DNA of 64,000 nt, taken from assembly GCA_027563145.1 (NCBI GenBank), contig CP071307.1, positions 248,001-312,000 of the forward strand, given 5' to 3'. This stretch comes from Halocatena halophila. GTDB taxonomy: Archaea > Halobacteriota > Halobacteria > Halobacteriales > Haloarculaceae. The notes beneath the pieces are model-generated. The model had not been told where the DNA came from, ran no database searches, and was given only the letters and a program-made list of their open reading frames with translations. The position numbers and the translations under genes were made by a program. Below, in pieces: positions 17,315-26,664 of the stretch (the first letter of the stretch is position 1; every line of letters begins with the position of its first letter).

Positions 17315-19138
17315 TTACGCGGATTTGAGCCAGCCGTGGAGCCAGGCCACGCGCCCCGGTTTCGTTCGGGCGATCTTCGTCTCCGGGTCGGGCATTGAAA
17401 ACGAATACTGGTCGGCGTCCAACCAGAAGCCGCTGTTCTCCTGGACGTAGACCAGTCCCGGTAGATCAAAGTTGAACCACTGAACCAGCGTTCGCGTGAG
17501 CTCCGTTACTTCCTCCGTGGAACTGGCCACCGGCAGTGCCTCCATCAGCGCCGCTGGCTGGATCGTCCGGCCAGCACCGGCGATGGTTTCGTCTCCGACG
17601 GTCTCTGGAATCGTAGTTTCGAACGGAATTCCCGTTGGACCGGTATCGTTGTCACTGTCCGTCGGACCAACCTCGACGCCGTAGAAGTCGTTCGAGTAGT
17701 ACGCCGTTGGATGCCACAGCGCCCGGGCAACGTGCCAGATCCAGGCGATGTCGAACTCGTACTCCTGGAGCTTCGTGTAGTAGTCCTGGCCTATGGACGT
17801 GACATCTGTTCCGATACCAAAGGCGTTGAGCTGATCGGAAAACACCTTGGTCACGCTGGTCTGTGCGGGCTTTGCGTCGGTGATGATCTTGAAATTCAGC
17901 TGTGAGCCACCCTCATCAACCCAGGCGTCGTCCGAACGGGAGTAACCAGCCGCCTCCATATATTCGGTGGCACGATCGAGATCCGTCTCAATCGGATACT
18001 GGATCAGGTTGTCCGTCCAGCCATCACCAAGATACCGGTCATGAATCGACGACCGGAGCCCCGTCTGGACCTGTGTTGGCCGCCCAATGATCCCGGCCTC
18101 GTTCGCCGACGACACCAGTGCGGTCAGATCTGCCGCACACGCGATCGCACGACGGACGTTGCGCTTTGCGAGATGATCATTTTTATAGTTGAATGTGAAT
18201 TTCTGTGTTCTGAACCATTTGAGCTCGTACTGGTTTTGCAGATTGTCAGGATACTGCTGTCGTTTGGACTCGGTGATGTAATCGCTGTACGTGAGGTCGA
18301 TTTCGTTGTTGATGATGAACGATTCCGGATCTGCAGCGTCCCATGGCAAGATGCGACACCGTTCGACAGCAGTTCGATCAGCGTATGGGTGATCGTCGAA
18401 CCGCTCGAGGAGGCCTTCGGAGGCGTTGAATTCCGTGAGTTCGAACAATGCGTTTCCTAGACCTTCATCGACGAGTTGCTGGGTGTCGATCGACTCCTGT
18501 GTAAGTTCTTCAGAAATTGCATCGCGTTCGGATTGTGTGGTGGCGTCCTGATACCGTTCGAGATATTCGCCGAATATCCAGCGTGGCGTTTCGACGACGA
18601 ATCCGGCGACGCTCGCACGCATCAACTCGTCGGTCGGTTGCTGTTTGAACGTCCGTTGGACAGTGTAGCTGTCGAGCAGCTCGTGGCTTTCATACGCCGA
18701 AGCCTCTGGATCCTGGAGCCGGGTGATCTCGATTCCGGTGTAAAAGTCCTCTGCGGTCAGATCACGGCCGTTCCACCAGGTTCGATCCTCCGGGAACGTG
18801 ATGGTCATCGTTTTTCCCTCCACGCTGAGTTCCTCTGCGAGATCCGGTCGCGTGACACCGTCGGAGTGGCCTGCAGCAACGATATCTCGGATCATCACGT
18901 TCCACGAATTCGCAAACTCTGCGGCTTTAAATGGGTTGAACTGGATTTTCGTCAGCTGTCGGGCATCCATGATGGTAAGCGGTGCTGTCGAGTCACCATC
19001 TCCAGTTTGGGTCCCGTCCTGACCTCCCCCCATACAGCCCGCGATCCCCGCCAGTACTGCCGTGCCGCCAGCGCCCAGCAGCTGTCGACGACTGATCACT
19101 CTGTTATCACGTGTCATTCGACCTGGTGTAGGTATCAC
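17315..19138 (-). CDS. Second family-5 substrate-binding lipoprotein (orphan)
   Basis: 607 aa. Twin-arginine signal (SRRQLLGAGG) and lipobox GIAGC. Closely related along its length to the cluster 1 binding protein (shared ALWHPTAYYSNDFYG, GPTGIPFETTIPETVGD and LVQWFNFDLPGLVYVQENSG). No permease or ATPase genes adjoin it, so it probably hands a different oligosaccharide to the cluster 1 permease. It is last in a minus-strand run with the SGNH esterase, isomerase, Gfo dehydrogenase and PL22-like genes. Confidence 0.9.
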   Translation of the reverse strand: MIPTPGRMTRDNRVISRRQLLGAGGTAVLAGIAGCMGGGQDGTQTGDGDSTAPLTIMDARQLTKIQFNPFKAAEFANSWNVMIRDIVAAGHSDGVTRPDLAEELSVEGKTMTITFPEDRTWWNGRDLTAEDFYTGIEITRLQDPEASAYESHELLDSYTVQRTFKQQPTDELMRASVAGFVVETPRWIFGEYLERYQDATTQSERDAISEELTQESIDTQQLVDEGLGNALFELTEFNASEGLLERFDDHPYADRTAVERCRILPWDAADPESFIINNEIDLTYSDYITESKRQQYPDNLQNQYELKWFRTQKFTFNYKNDHLAKRNVRRAIACAADLTALVSSANEAGIIGRPTQVQTGLRSSIHDRYLGDGWTDNLIQYPIETDLDRATEYMEAAGYSRSDDAWVDEGGSQLNFKIITDAKPAQTSVTKVFSDQLNAFGIGTDVTSIGQDYYTKLQEYEFDIAWIWHVARALWHPTAYYSNDFYGVEVGPTDSDNDTGPTGIPFETTIPETVGDETIAGAGRTIQPAALMEALPVASSTEEVTELTRTLVQWFNFDLPGLVYVQENSGFWLDADQYSFSMPDPETKIARTKPGRVAWLHGWLKSA

Positions 19139-19212
19139 TTAGTACAAAAGTGTTGTGTACAAATACAATTATTGAACAACAAATGGTTCCGCCCTACAGA
19201 TTGCAGTGTGTT

Positions 19213-20256
19213 TCAGAGCAGTGTGTCGAGTTCGTCAGCGAGCGATTCGCCAATCCGAATCATGGCGTCATCGCCGGGGTGGACGAGATCGGTGGTAAGC
19301 CCTCCAATATCATCGAGGAGATCAGGACCTTCGATGAGCGTGACGTTTTCGTGGTTACTCGCATCGACGACCGACCGCAAGGCTTCACGAAACTGTTCAC
19401 AGAGCTCGGCTTCTTCGTGGTCGACACAGACGTCCCTGGCGTTTGGGAAAATGGTGATCGGCGCGATCTGACAGTCTGGATTCGCACTCCCAATCGTCTC
19501 GATCATGGCAGCGGCCCGCTCACGAAACTCATCAACAGTAAACGTTCCAACCATGTTTATCGACAGTGAGAGCGTTGCCACATCCCAGTCATCCCTGGCG
19601 GCGATGTGCTCGGCCATGGCTCGATCGCAGTAAGCGGTGCCACAGGAGCCGAGGTTGATCGGATCCGCACCGATCCGGCGAGCGGTCTGGTTCACGTACG
19701 TGAGCATTTCTGCGGCCGGCGCCTCGCCCTCGGTGATCGAGGTTCCGTACGCGAGATACCGAATCTCGGGAAGTTCGTTGTCGGTCGGTGGTCGACGGTC
19801 GCCGCGGCTGCCGTGATACCGAACGTGCCCCCCTCTGTGTTCGCCCGGCAACAACAGCCGACAGACACGTGGATGGTAATCGAGGGCCTGGATCGCATCG
19901 TCGTCGAGTTGCTGAATCTTCTGTGGCGGTGAGACCGCAATCGTGGTTGGCTCCGGACCGATTTCGACCGTCGTATACCCCTGAATCGGGCCCCAGAACA
20001 CCCGCACCAGACTCGTTCGTGCGGGTTCCTGTGGGTCGACCGACAGCGTCACCTCGACCGGCTCTTTGGGAACGAATCTAAGCTCTGTGCCGGCGGGGTG
20101 GCGCATTCGTCGCTGTGCGCCCGTGTTTAGCTCCGTTCGGACGTGCTCGGGAACGCGCTGGAGCAGTCGACCGTCGTCGCCGTCGTCGTGCAGTTGTGCA
20201 ACGTTGTGAAACTGAATCCGATCGTCGTACACGAACGCCAGTAATTCGACTATCAT
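19213..20256 (-). CDS. SGNH/GDSL-family esterase
   Basis: 347 aa. Probably removes acyl (acetyl) groups from sugars. An N-terminal beta-sandwich of about 160 residues precedes an SGNH hydrolase domain: block I GTSITEGE with nucleophile Ser173, block II NLGSCGTAYCD, block III SLSIN, and block V DLVHPGDDAM with Asp323 and His326. The N-terminal domain resembles that of the CE2/CE-like two-domain deacetylases. No signal peptide. Lies 55 bp downstream of the isomerase gene, likely same operon. Confidence 0.85.
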   Translation of the reverse strand: MIVELLAFVYDDRIQFHNVAQLHDDGDDGRLLQRVPEHVRTELNTGAQRRMRHPAGTELRFVPKEPVEVTLSVDPQEPARTSLVRVFWGPIQGYTTVEIGPEPTTIAVSPPQKIQQLDDDAIQALDYHPRVCRLLLPGEHRGGHVRYHGSRGDRRPPTDNELPEIRYLAYGTSITEGEAPAAEMLTYVNQTARRIGADPINLGSCGTAYCDRAMAEHIAARDDWDVATLSLSINMVGTFTVDEFRERAAAMIETIGSANPDCQIAPITIFPNARDVCVDHEEAELCEQFREALRSVVDASNHENVTLIEGPDLLDDIGGLTTDLVHPGDDAMIRIGESLADELDTLL

Positions 20257-20311
20257 AATAAAACCAGGCGGCCATCACAACAGTGGCCGGCGGCAACACT
20301 GGGTCATGGAC

Positions 20312-21100
20312 CTATCCGAGCAACTCGCGGACGGCCTCGATCGACGATGCCGGATCTGTTGTTGGCGCGTACTCGAGACCGACGTAGCCATCGTAACCCG
20401 CTGTAGCCAGTGCATCAAGAATGCGGTCGTAGGCAAGCTCGCCGGTGCCAGGCTGGTGTCTCCCAGGAACGTCCGCGATGTGGACGTAGCCCACATACTC
20501 CAGATGATTCGTGAGATTCTGAATCACGTTGCCCTCCGTGATCTGCTGGTGATACACGTCGAAGAGCACGGAGACGGCCGGGCTATTCACGGCATCAACG
20601 ATCTCGTATGCTTCGTACGAGCGATTCAGATAGTAGCCCTGGTGGTCGACACGACGATTCAGCGGTTCAATCACGAGATTGATGTCGTGATCCTCTGCGA
20701 TCGGTGCCCCCGCCCGCAAAGCGTCAACGATCGCTCGGTGTTCGGTCCCGGGGGATGTGTCCGGCAGGTCGGGACCAACCGTGACGACGAGCGTATCGAT
20801 GTTGCGCTCGGTGGCGAGCGCGACCGAGCGTTCGATATCGTCGCGTGCAGACGCATAACAGGCAGGATCCGTGAGTCCCGGGCCGCTGTCCTGGGTGTTC
20901 GCTGCGACGCCGACGCAGGTCGAAGCCGAGACGGAAACGCCGGTCGATTCACAGGCTGCCCTGAGTTCGGCTGGATCCCCCACATCGAGTCCCCAGTACT
21001 CAATTGCCTCCAGTTCGAGATTTGCCGCACGGGTAACGGCTGCCACGGGATCGTCGAGTCCGAACAGCAGATTCGCATTCGCACTGAGCGTGAAACTCAC
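20312..21100 (-). CDS. TIM-barrel sugar isomerase/epimerase (hydroxypyruvate isomerase-like)
   Basis: 262 aa AP-endonuclease-2-like TIM barrel. Metal-site motifs are visible: IEPLNRR (Glu), FDVYHQQ (Asp), HIADVPGRHQPGTGEL (His and Glu) and a late LEYAP (Glu). The HIADVPGRHQPGTGE signature matches hydroxypyruvate isomerase-like proteins. It overlaps the upstream Gfo/Idh/MocA gene by 4 bp, so the two act together. In recently described systems such pairs oxidise a glycoside and then cleave it by beta-elimination; that role here is inference, and a plain ketose isomerase is the alternative. Confidence 0.82.
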   Translation of the reverse strand: MSFTLSANANLLFGLDDPVAAVTRAANLELEAIEYWGLDVGDPAELRAACESTGVSVSASTCVGVAANTQDSGPGLTDPACYASARDDIERSVALATERNIDTLVVTVGPDLPDTSPGTEHRAIVDALRAGAPIAEDHDINLVIEPLNRRVDHQGYYLNRSYEAYEIVDAVNSPAVSVLFDVYHQQITEGNVIQNLTNHLEYVGYVHIADVPGRHQPGTGELAYDRILDALATAGYDGYVGLEYAPTTDPASSIEAVRELLG

Positions 21101-22068
21101 TTGGCGACCTCCTGTGGTTCGCCCGTCCGAAGCGCTTGATCGACGGCAATCGTGGTCTCGAACGTTGCCAGCGCGTCATCGTACGGTGACCGACAGAGCG
21201 ACTGATCGCGGGTTTCGACGGCTTCAACGAACGCATCCAGCTCCTTTGCGTACATCTCTCCGTTGCCCTGAAACGCGATCGATTCGCCACCGATCGTTCC
21301 GGTGAGCCTATCGTCACCCAGATCGAGCGTGAGTGCGAATCCATCGCCGGCCAGTCGAACGGTATGGCTAAACTCAGACGCGGTAGAGGTGGCAGACACC
21401 TGGCTGATCGTTCCAGTCTCGTGTTCTAACACTGCAGCAGTGCTGTCTTCGAAATCCAACGCTTCTGTGTTGACCGCATTCCCACCAACGGCTGACACCG
21501 ACGTGACGTCGCCAGCGAACTGTCTGACTACATCGTACGTGTGCGTGGCTTGCTCGATCACCTGCCCACCCGAGTGGTCTTTCGATCGCCACCAGTGGTC
21601 CTCGTCGCCTGGCACGCCACACCACCAGTGTGCATCAACCAGCGACACCGTTCGTTCGCCGATCAGTGCTCTTGCCCGCTCTAGGGAATCAGCATACCGC
21701 GTCATGTGACCGACCTGGGTGATCACGTTCACCTCCGCGAGCGTTCGAGCCCGCTCGCGCACTGTTGTCGCGTCAAGGCCAAGGGGCTTTTCGACAAAAC
21801 AGTCCACGCCAGCTTCTCCAGCGAGTCGTTCCTGGTCCGTGTGTGCGAACGGCGGGACCGCAATCACGACCGCGTCGAACGAACACTGTTCGTACATCGC
21901 TCGGTGGTCGGTGAACACCGCCGCATCGTGCGGTTGAGCTGCGGTCTGTGCAACGGTCTCGTTGATATCACAGACGGCGACGACAGCCGCACCCTCGTGT
22001 GAACGGAGGTGCTCGAGATGTGTCGAGGCGATGCCACCGGCACCGATGAATGCCAAGTTAACGGTCAT
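21097..22068 (-). CDS. Gfo/Idh/MocA-family dehydrogenase
   Basis: 323 aa from the ATG at 22068; the longer frame adds seven residues. Rossmann start GAGGIASTHLEH, conserved catalytic lysine in VEKPLGL, and GQVIEQATHTYDVVRQF, with the His of the family active site. Oxidises a sugar or glycoside hydroxyl with NAD(P). Translationally coupled to the isomerase gene. It follows the PL22-like gene by 74 bp on the same strand. Confidence 0.88.
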   Translation of the reverse strand: MTVNLAFIGAGGIASTHLEHLRSHEGAAVVAVCDINETVAQTAAQPHDAAVFTDHRAMYEQCSFDAVVIAVPPFAHTDQERLAGEAGVDCFVEKPLGLDATTVRERARTLAEVNVITQVGHMTRYADSLERARALIGERTVSLVDAHWWCGVPGDEDHWWRSKDHSGGQVIEQATHTYDVVRQFAGDVTSVSAVGGNAVNTEALDFEDSTAAVLEHETGTISQVSATSTASEFSHTVRLAGDGFALTLDLGDDRLTGTIGGESIAFQGNGEMYAKELDAFVEAVETRDQSLCRSPYDDALATFETTIAVDQALRTGEPQEVAK

Positions 22069-22142
22069 CAGTACCGGGTATGTTTGCATTTGATATCAAA
22101 TTACTGGTGAGAAGCGACTGGCGATCGGCGCTCACGGGTGCA

Positions 22143-23309
22143 CTACTCGCCGACAGAACCTTCTAGCGGAGCGAGAGAGTCGAACGATGGACATTCAACC
22201 AGATAGATGTCACAGCCGGATGTGGGATCACCGTCGAACGCCACGGCCGAGCCGTCAGGACTCATTCGTGCGTGTGGATGCGGACCGGACGGATCCCAGG
22301 AATGTGTCGCCAGTCGCCGTGGGCCACGATAGCGGTCATTTTTCTCGTCGTATTCGTACACCAGCAACCCCTGAATTTCCGTGCTCCCATCGCAGACGAA
22401 CCGATCTCTGGTGATAGCGTGACAGTGTGTTTCTCTCACTGGGATGGGAGTCTCTCGTCGGTCAGTGTCGTCGTACCGGACCGTTCCGAAGAACCGTTCG
22501 CCATCGGTTCGACTCCCTCGCCAGCCATGATAGCCGACGTGCTCGCCGTCACGAAGCCAGAATTCGTGACCGACTGCCTCGTCATCGGCCGTCTCGCGCA
22601 ATCGATAGGTGGTGTCTGCCGCGAGATTGCGGACGTGGATCCGGTTGTCCACGTGATCCCACGGCCCCTCGTGACAGAAGGTGAACACCGACGGCTGTGT
22701 GGGCGAGGCGTTCACATGACTGATCCAGCAATTTTCCTCGTGAACCAGCGTCGGTTCCTCGTCGCCATCGATCGGTACGGTGAACAGTTCGGTGTGGGGC
22801 TCGAACGCGCGTCGCGCATCGAACCCTGTTACGTCCATGGGTTCGCTGGCTTTGAGTAGCAGTCGTTCGTCGTCTGCTAGTACGTCATCGACAACGAGGT
22901 GGTAGGTGTCAGGACAACGTTCCGGTCGAGTTGCGACGGTTCGCACAGACAGAGTCGACAACTCAAGGGCAACCACCGTATTCTCCTGTGTGAAATACAC
23001 CTCGTTTGTGGTTTCGTTGACCCGCGTCAGATTGTACACGGGGACCGGAAGATCCGTGAGCTGTGTGAGCTGGTCTGTACGGAGATCGATCGAGAACAGT
23101 TCGTGCTCGCCGGTACGGTCTGATCGACACAGCAGCCGGTTTCCGTCGTCGTACCAGCCATCGGTCGTGAAGTAGAGATGTCGGTCAACGACAGCTGGAT
23201 GTGTGGTGAGCTGTCGGACGGGGGCCCCAGTGTTCGGATCGGTAAAACTGTTGGACTCGGTTTGCCAGATGGTCCCAGCGCGTGGACCCTGTTGGTGGTG
23301 AACTGTCAC
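22143..23309 (-). CDS. PL22-like oligogalacturonate lyase
   Basis: 388 aa, matching the length of oligogalacturonate lyase (Ogl), which cuts unsaturated digalacturonate by beta-elimination. A seven-bladed propeller of PD40-type repeats is visible (FTTDGWYDDGNRLLCRSD, FWLRDGEHVGYHGW, ARMSPDGSAVAFDGD). Ogl-like landmarks include the N-terminal TDPNTGAPVRQLT, VGHEFW and PHARMSPDG near the end. The start is GTG, 24 bp after a perfect TTATATAA. No signal peptide, so cytoplasmic. First gene of a probable operon with Gfo, isomerase, SGNH and binding-protein genes. A propeller protein with another role is the alternative. Confidence 0.8.
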   Translation of the reverse strand: MTVHHQQGPRAGTIWQTESNSFTDPNTGAPVRQLTTHPAVVDRHLYFTTDGWYDDGNRLLCRSDRTGEHELFSIDLRTDQLTQLTDLPVPVYNLTRVNETTNEVYFTQENTVVALELSTLSVRTVATRPERCPDTYHLVVDDVLADDERLLLKASEPMDVTGFDARRAFEPHTELFTVPIDGDEEPTLVHEENCWISHVNASPTQPSVFTFCHEGPWDHVDNRIHVRNLAADTTYRLRETADDEAVGHEFWLRDGEHVGYHGWRGSRTDGERFFGTVRYDDTDRRETPIPVRETHCHAITRDRFVCDGSTEIQGLLVYEYDEKNDRYRGPRRLATHSWDPSGPHPHARMSPDGSAVAFDGDPTSGCDIYLVECPSFDSLAPLEGSVGE

Positions 23310-23332
23310 GACAGGCAGTCGGTCCCGAAGAG

Positions 23333-23340
23333 TTATATAA
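23333..23340 (-). promoter_or_regulatory. TATA box of the PL22-like operon
   Basis: TTATATAA (palindromic) 24 bp ahead of the GTG start; leaderless spacing that supports the GTG start. Confidence 0.6.
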
Positions 23341-23720
23341 ATACTGCCAGGTGTGAGACGGTTGTGATGGTTGTGGACCTCAACCGACGCTCTAGACGAC
23401 TAGATCCCAGCCACGTGGAGCCCGAATACCGTACCACCACGATCACAGGTTGTGACCATTTCCGATCCACGTCACCGTTCAAGTTCCCTCCAACGGAGGG
23501 GCCGAATGTCGTCCGACAATATCGGATGCGAATGCATTGATCCCGTTCGCCGTAGCTACGAACCAGCGTGGGGGTGACGAACCGCGTCAGTGATGTGTTT
23601 GTCCGGTATTGTCGGAGGAGTTGAACGGTTGAATCGCCGATCACCAGTCCATTGAATAAACGACTCCTATCTGGCGTATCCGGAAATACCGGCTCAGCCA
23701 TCGTCTGCCTGCGTGATGGC

Positions 23721-23742
23721 ATTACAGGCGTACAGCCGTCAT
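23721..23742 (+). repeat. Intergenic 22-bp dyad element, copy B
   Basis: ATTACAGGCGTACAGCCGTCAT. Shares ATTACAGGCGTAC with copy A. About 20 bp further right ACTCGGTAGTGCCC resembles the flank of copy A (ACTCGTGATAGCC on the minus strand). Confidence 0.5.
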
Positions 23743-23927
23743 GGCCGTCAAACGGACCCACTCGGTAGTGCCCCCGTGCTCGTCCGGTGTATCCGGAAAC
23801 ACGGGAGCGTTGTAATGGTAATTATATGAAATATCATTAGTATGTTATTTATACGGAATGGTAGAAAAATAGAAACATATCTACATGGATAGTATCTCAA
23901 AATTAGTTGGTAGTACTTGCTTCAGTA

Positions 23928-23943
23928 TGTTCTAAAAAGAACA
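23928..23943. repeat. 16-bp palindrome in AT-rich DNA
   Basis: TGTTCT-AAAA-AGAACA, perfect 6-bp arms, far from any start codon. Could be an operator or structural site; no direct evidence. Confidence 0.3.
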
Positions 23944-24068
23944 ACATACAACACTTCCCACACCTATACTGGAGCTAGATGTATATCCGTATCCCTCTGT
24001 TCGAACTGTCTGGGAAGGCTACGGGGGAACCAATCATTTCTGATGGAAAATTCAAATTCATAAATAAC

Positions 24069-24092
24069 CTATCTATATGCTACAGTAGATAG
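24069..24092 (-). terminator. Hairpin after the alpha/beta hydrolase gene
   Basis: CTATCTA and TAGATAG arms (7 bp) with a 10-nt loop immediately after the stop codon at 24094-24096, followed on the minus strand by AT-rich DNA. A weak but well-placed terminator-like hairpin. Confidence 0.35.
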
Positions 24093-24093
24093 A

Positions 24094-25122
24094 TCATAGA
24101 AATAATGCTATCTCGGGCCAGACCTTCTTCGGGTAGAATCGGTGACCACCTGAGCCAACACGGAGCACACATGCCTGTTCAGCACCCACGTTCTGATACA
24201 GGGTCTGTATCCTCTCGAACGCCCGCCTGGTTCCACTAACGGGGAAAATCCGATCTTCATCACCCGTAACGATGGTGAGTGGACGCGGGGCAATCGCCCC
24301 GGCAATGTCCCACATCTCTCCCAGTCGGAGCACGCCCGGAACGTAGTTACAGGGACAATGATCGATGGCAACAATCGAATCTTCGAACGTACAGAAATAT
24401 GCGTTGAGCACAACGGGTGACAACCGGTCGTCGAGCGCGGCTCCAAACATCGCCACTGCAGCGCCACCGGAGTGTCCAGTAATCGCGATCGCATCGGAAT
24501 CGAGAACCGACTGGTCGTCGATCCAGTCGACCAGACGAAGCAGATCCCAACACCGGTCACCAGCGAGTGTCCGGCCGAACAGCTGGGTCGTCTTTTGCAG
24601 CCCAGTACACGCCCGCCCCGCATCGGTATCGCGAGCTGGTCCTGTGAGTGCACCGAACGCCCGCATGTCTGGCGCAACTGCGGCGTATCCTCGTTTGACT
24701 GCCTGTCGGGCGATATCACGCCGTTCGTCCGCAATCTCCGCCCGTCGGTCGTTAATCGCACCGACTGTCAGTTCCTTTCCAGCAGTACTGTGTCCATGAA
24801 CCGTGAGAACAGTTGAAAATGGCGGCGATCCATCGGTCGGAAGAAGAAGATAGAACGGGACGAAAAAATCTGCCTCCGTCTGAATGTGCCACAACTGACG
24901 CTCGTAGCCATCCATCTGAACGCGTTCGAGCTGTGTCGGCTCTAGCGACGATGAATCATCCGCTCGAATCTCTGGAAACCCGAGCCGTTCGGCCAACTGT
25001 GCTCGCATCGTTGACTGCCAGTCTGCGAACGCATCGCCTGTCTGTCCTGCATAGCCATACTCGCGCGCCGTGGTCTCAAGTAGCCGAGAGATTTGGCGCT
25101 GATACCAGTGCTCTGTACTCAT
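24094..25122 (-). CDS. Alpha/beta hydrolase (acetyl-xylan-esterase-like)
   Basis: 342 aa. Oxyanion strand VLTVHGHSTAGK, nucleophile elbow GHSGGA, acid in TGDEDRIFP and His in GGHRFYP form a complete triad. The long N-terminal helical part and TVHGH segment match the Abhydrolase_7 group of sugar esterases. The last codons (ATA, TTA, TTT, CTA) are AT-rich and unlike the rest of the gene, where the neighbouring AT-rich tract begins. Cytoplasmic. Probable substrate: acylated sugars. Confidence 0.78.
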   Translation of the reverse strand: MSTEHWYQRQISRLLETTAREYGYAGQTGDAFADWQSTMRAQLAERLGFPEIRADDSSSLEPTQLERVQMDGYERQLWHIQTEADFFVPFYLLLPTDGSPPFSTVLTVHGHSTAGKELTVGAINDRRAEIADERRDIARQAVKRGYAAVAPDMRAFGALTGPARDTDAGRACTGLQKTTQLFGRTLAGDRCWDLLRLVDWIDDQSVLDSDAIAITGHSGGAAVAMFGAALDDRLSPVVLNAYFCTFEDSIVAIDHCPCNYVPGVLRLGEMWDIAGAIAPRPLTIVTGDEDRIFPVSGTRRAFERIQTLYQNVGAEQACVLRVGSGGHRFYPKKVWPEIALFL

Positions 25123-25289
25123 CCGTATCCCATCAATGAAGTATCAAACTGATAATTTCATCGTACCCACACCGACACAGCAGTGAGACCAAGCATCGAC
25201 GCTCAATTGGTGTGCGTACGAATTAATCACTCAAATACATCCAGCACAGCGATTAGCCCCACAGGTTTACCATCGCCGCCTTCGATTCC

Positions 25290-26603
25290 ATGAGTATGGG
25301 AAATGAAAAAATAGGCCTCTGGGAATCGATTTCGATGGCAATCGGTGGGATGGTTGGTGGTGGAATATTCGCCGCGCTCGGTATCGTTGCCGTAACGGCA
25401 CGCACGCTCGCCTGGCTCGCGTTCATCGTTGCTGGAGTGATCGCCCTCTGTGCTGGATACTCGTTCATTCGGCTCAACGACTGCATCGATGGCCACGCCG
25501 GACCGATCACCTACGTCGATCGGTTCACCGGAAACACGACGCTCGCGGGGATGCTCGGCTGGACGTTCATTATCGGCTATATCGGAACGATGGCACTGTA
25601 CTCCTATGCGTTTGGCGGCTATTTCACGGATCTTATTGGCGTTCAGTCGGTTGGGGGCGTTCCTCTTCGTCCGGTGATAACGGCGATCGCGGTGCTCGTG
25701 TTTGTTGGATTAAACACCGCGGGCGCACACGCGTCGGGTAGTTCGGAGGACGTGCTCGTCGGGCTCAAAATTGCTATTCTACTCGTGTTCGGCGTTGGTG
25801 GGATCTATTTCGGATTCCAAACCGGGCAGCTCACGAGTGGTCTTTCGAACGTTGGCGGTGGCCCGGTGATCGCTGCCGGCGTGGCGTTCGTTGCATTCGA
25901 GGGGTGGGAACTGCTGCTGTTCGATCAGGGAAGCATCGAAAATCCACATGAAACGGTCAAAAAAGCGATTTACGTCGCTATCGTCGGCGCGACGCTCCTG
26001 TACGTGCTCGTTGCCGTGGTAACGACGAATCTCGTCTCCCCGATGACAATTCAGCAACAGCCGGATACGGCGCTTGCAATCGCTGCACAGCCATTTCTCG
26101 GGCCCGCGGGATTCGTGCTGATCTCGGTTGCAGCGCTGTTTTCGACGGGAAGCGCACTCAATGCGACGCTCTTCAGTGGCGCACGCCTCACAGAGACAAT
26201 GGTTCGTGAGGAGTATCTACCGGACGAACTCAGCTCGGAAACTCGAACTGAGCCGGTGCGAGCACTCATCGTCATCGGTGTGCTGACGGCTGCTCTAGCA
26301 GTCCTGGGGAGTTTAAACGCCATTAGCTCGTTTGCATCACTCTCGTTCATCGTTATCTTTGGATCGATCAGTGCGCTAGCAGTCACACAACGCGACTCGG
26401 TCGTGAACACGATCGTTCCAGCCATCGGCGTTGTCGGCGCGCTAGCAGCGGCTGTAGCACTATTGTACCACCTCTTTACGAGTGAATTTGAAACCTTCAT
26501 CCTCGTGTTCACGCTCGCTCTTGCAGTAATCATCGTCGAACTGCTCTACTTCGAGCGCAAATCCATCTACTCGAAGGGAAAACGACTCGAACACGAACTT
26601 TGA
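25290..26603 (+). CDS. APC-family amino-acid permease
   Basis: 437 aa with about 12 hydrophobic segments, the usual APC length. The first helix holds the substrate-binding GGMVGGGIFAALG motif. Secondary transporter in the cell membrane for an amino acid or amine, coupled to sodium or protons. The ATG at 25290 follows a TATA-like GTTTAC by about 20 bp; an ATG six bases later is possible. It faces the amidase gene; together with the nearby GS-like ligase it suggests nitrogen-compound handling rather than sugar use. Confidence 0.88.
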   Translation: MSMGNEKIGLWESISMAIGGMVGGGIFAALGIVAVTARTLAWLAFIVAGVIALCAGYSFIRLNDCIDGHAGPITYVDRFTGNTTLAGMLGWTFIIGYIGTMALYSYAFGGYFTDLIGVQSVGGVPLRPVITAIAVLVFVGLNTAGAHASGSSEDVLVGLKIAILLVFGVGGIYFGFQTGQLTSGLSNVGGGPVIAAGVAFVAFEGWELLLFDQGSIENPHETVKKAIYVAIVGATLLYVLVAVVTTNLVSPMTIQQQPDTALAIAAQPFLGPAGFVLISVAALFSTGSALNATLFSGARLTETMVREEYLPDELSSETRTEPVRALIVIGVLTAALAVLGSLNAISSFASLSFIVIFGSISALAVTQRDSVVNTIVPAIGVVGALAAAVALLYHLFTSEFETFILVFTLALAVIIVELLYFERKSIYSKGKRLEHEL

Positions 26604-26664
26604 AATCCAGAGGACGGTTCGATCCCCACGTTCCCATCACCGTCACCGGCGTTGCAGAGCCCAC

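Larger units (their letters stand above)
23310..24093. other. Intergenic region, AT-rich on its right half
   Basis: 784 bp without a credible gene. The left half holds the PL22 promoter and dyad copy B, with repeated CCGG-flanked short motifs around 23602, 23680 and 23790. The right half (about 23811-24093) is strongly AT-rich compared with the rest of the window and contains a palindrome TGTTCT-AAAA-AGAACA (23928-23943) and a hairpin at 24069-24092. Confidence 0.6.

Noticed and set aside
23333-23761. 142-codon minus-strand frame in the gap after the PL22-like gene
   Set aside because: Irregular composition, no motif, and overlaps the promoter and dyad copy B.
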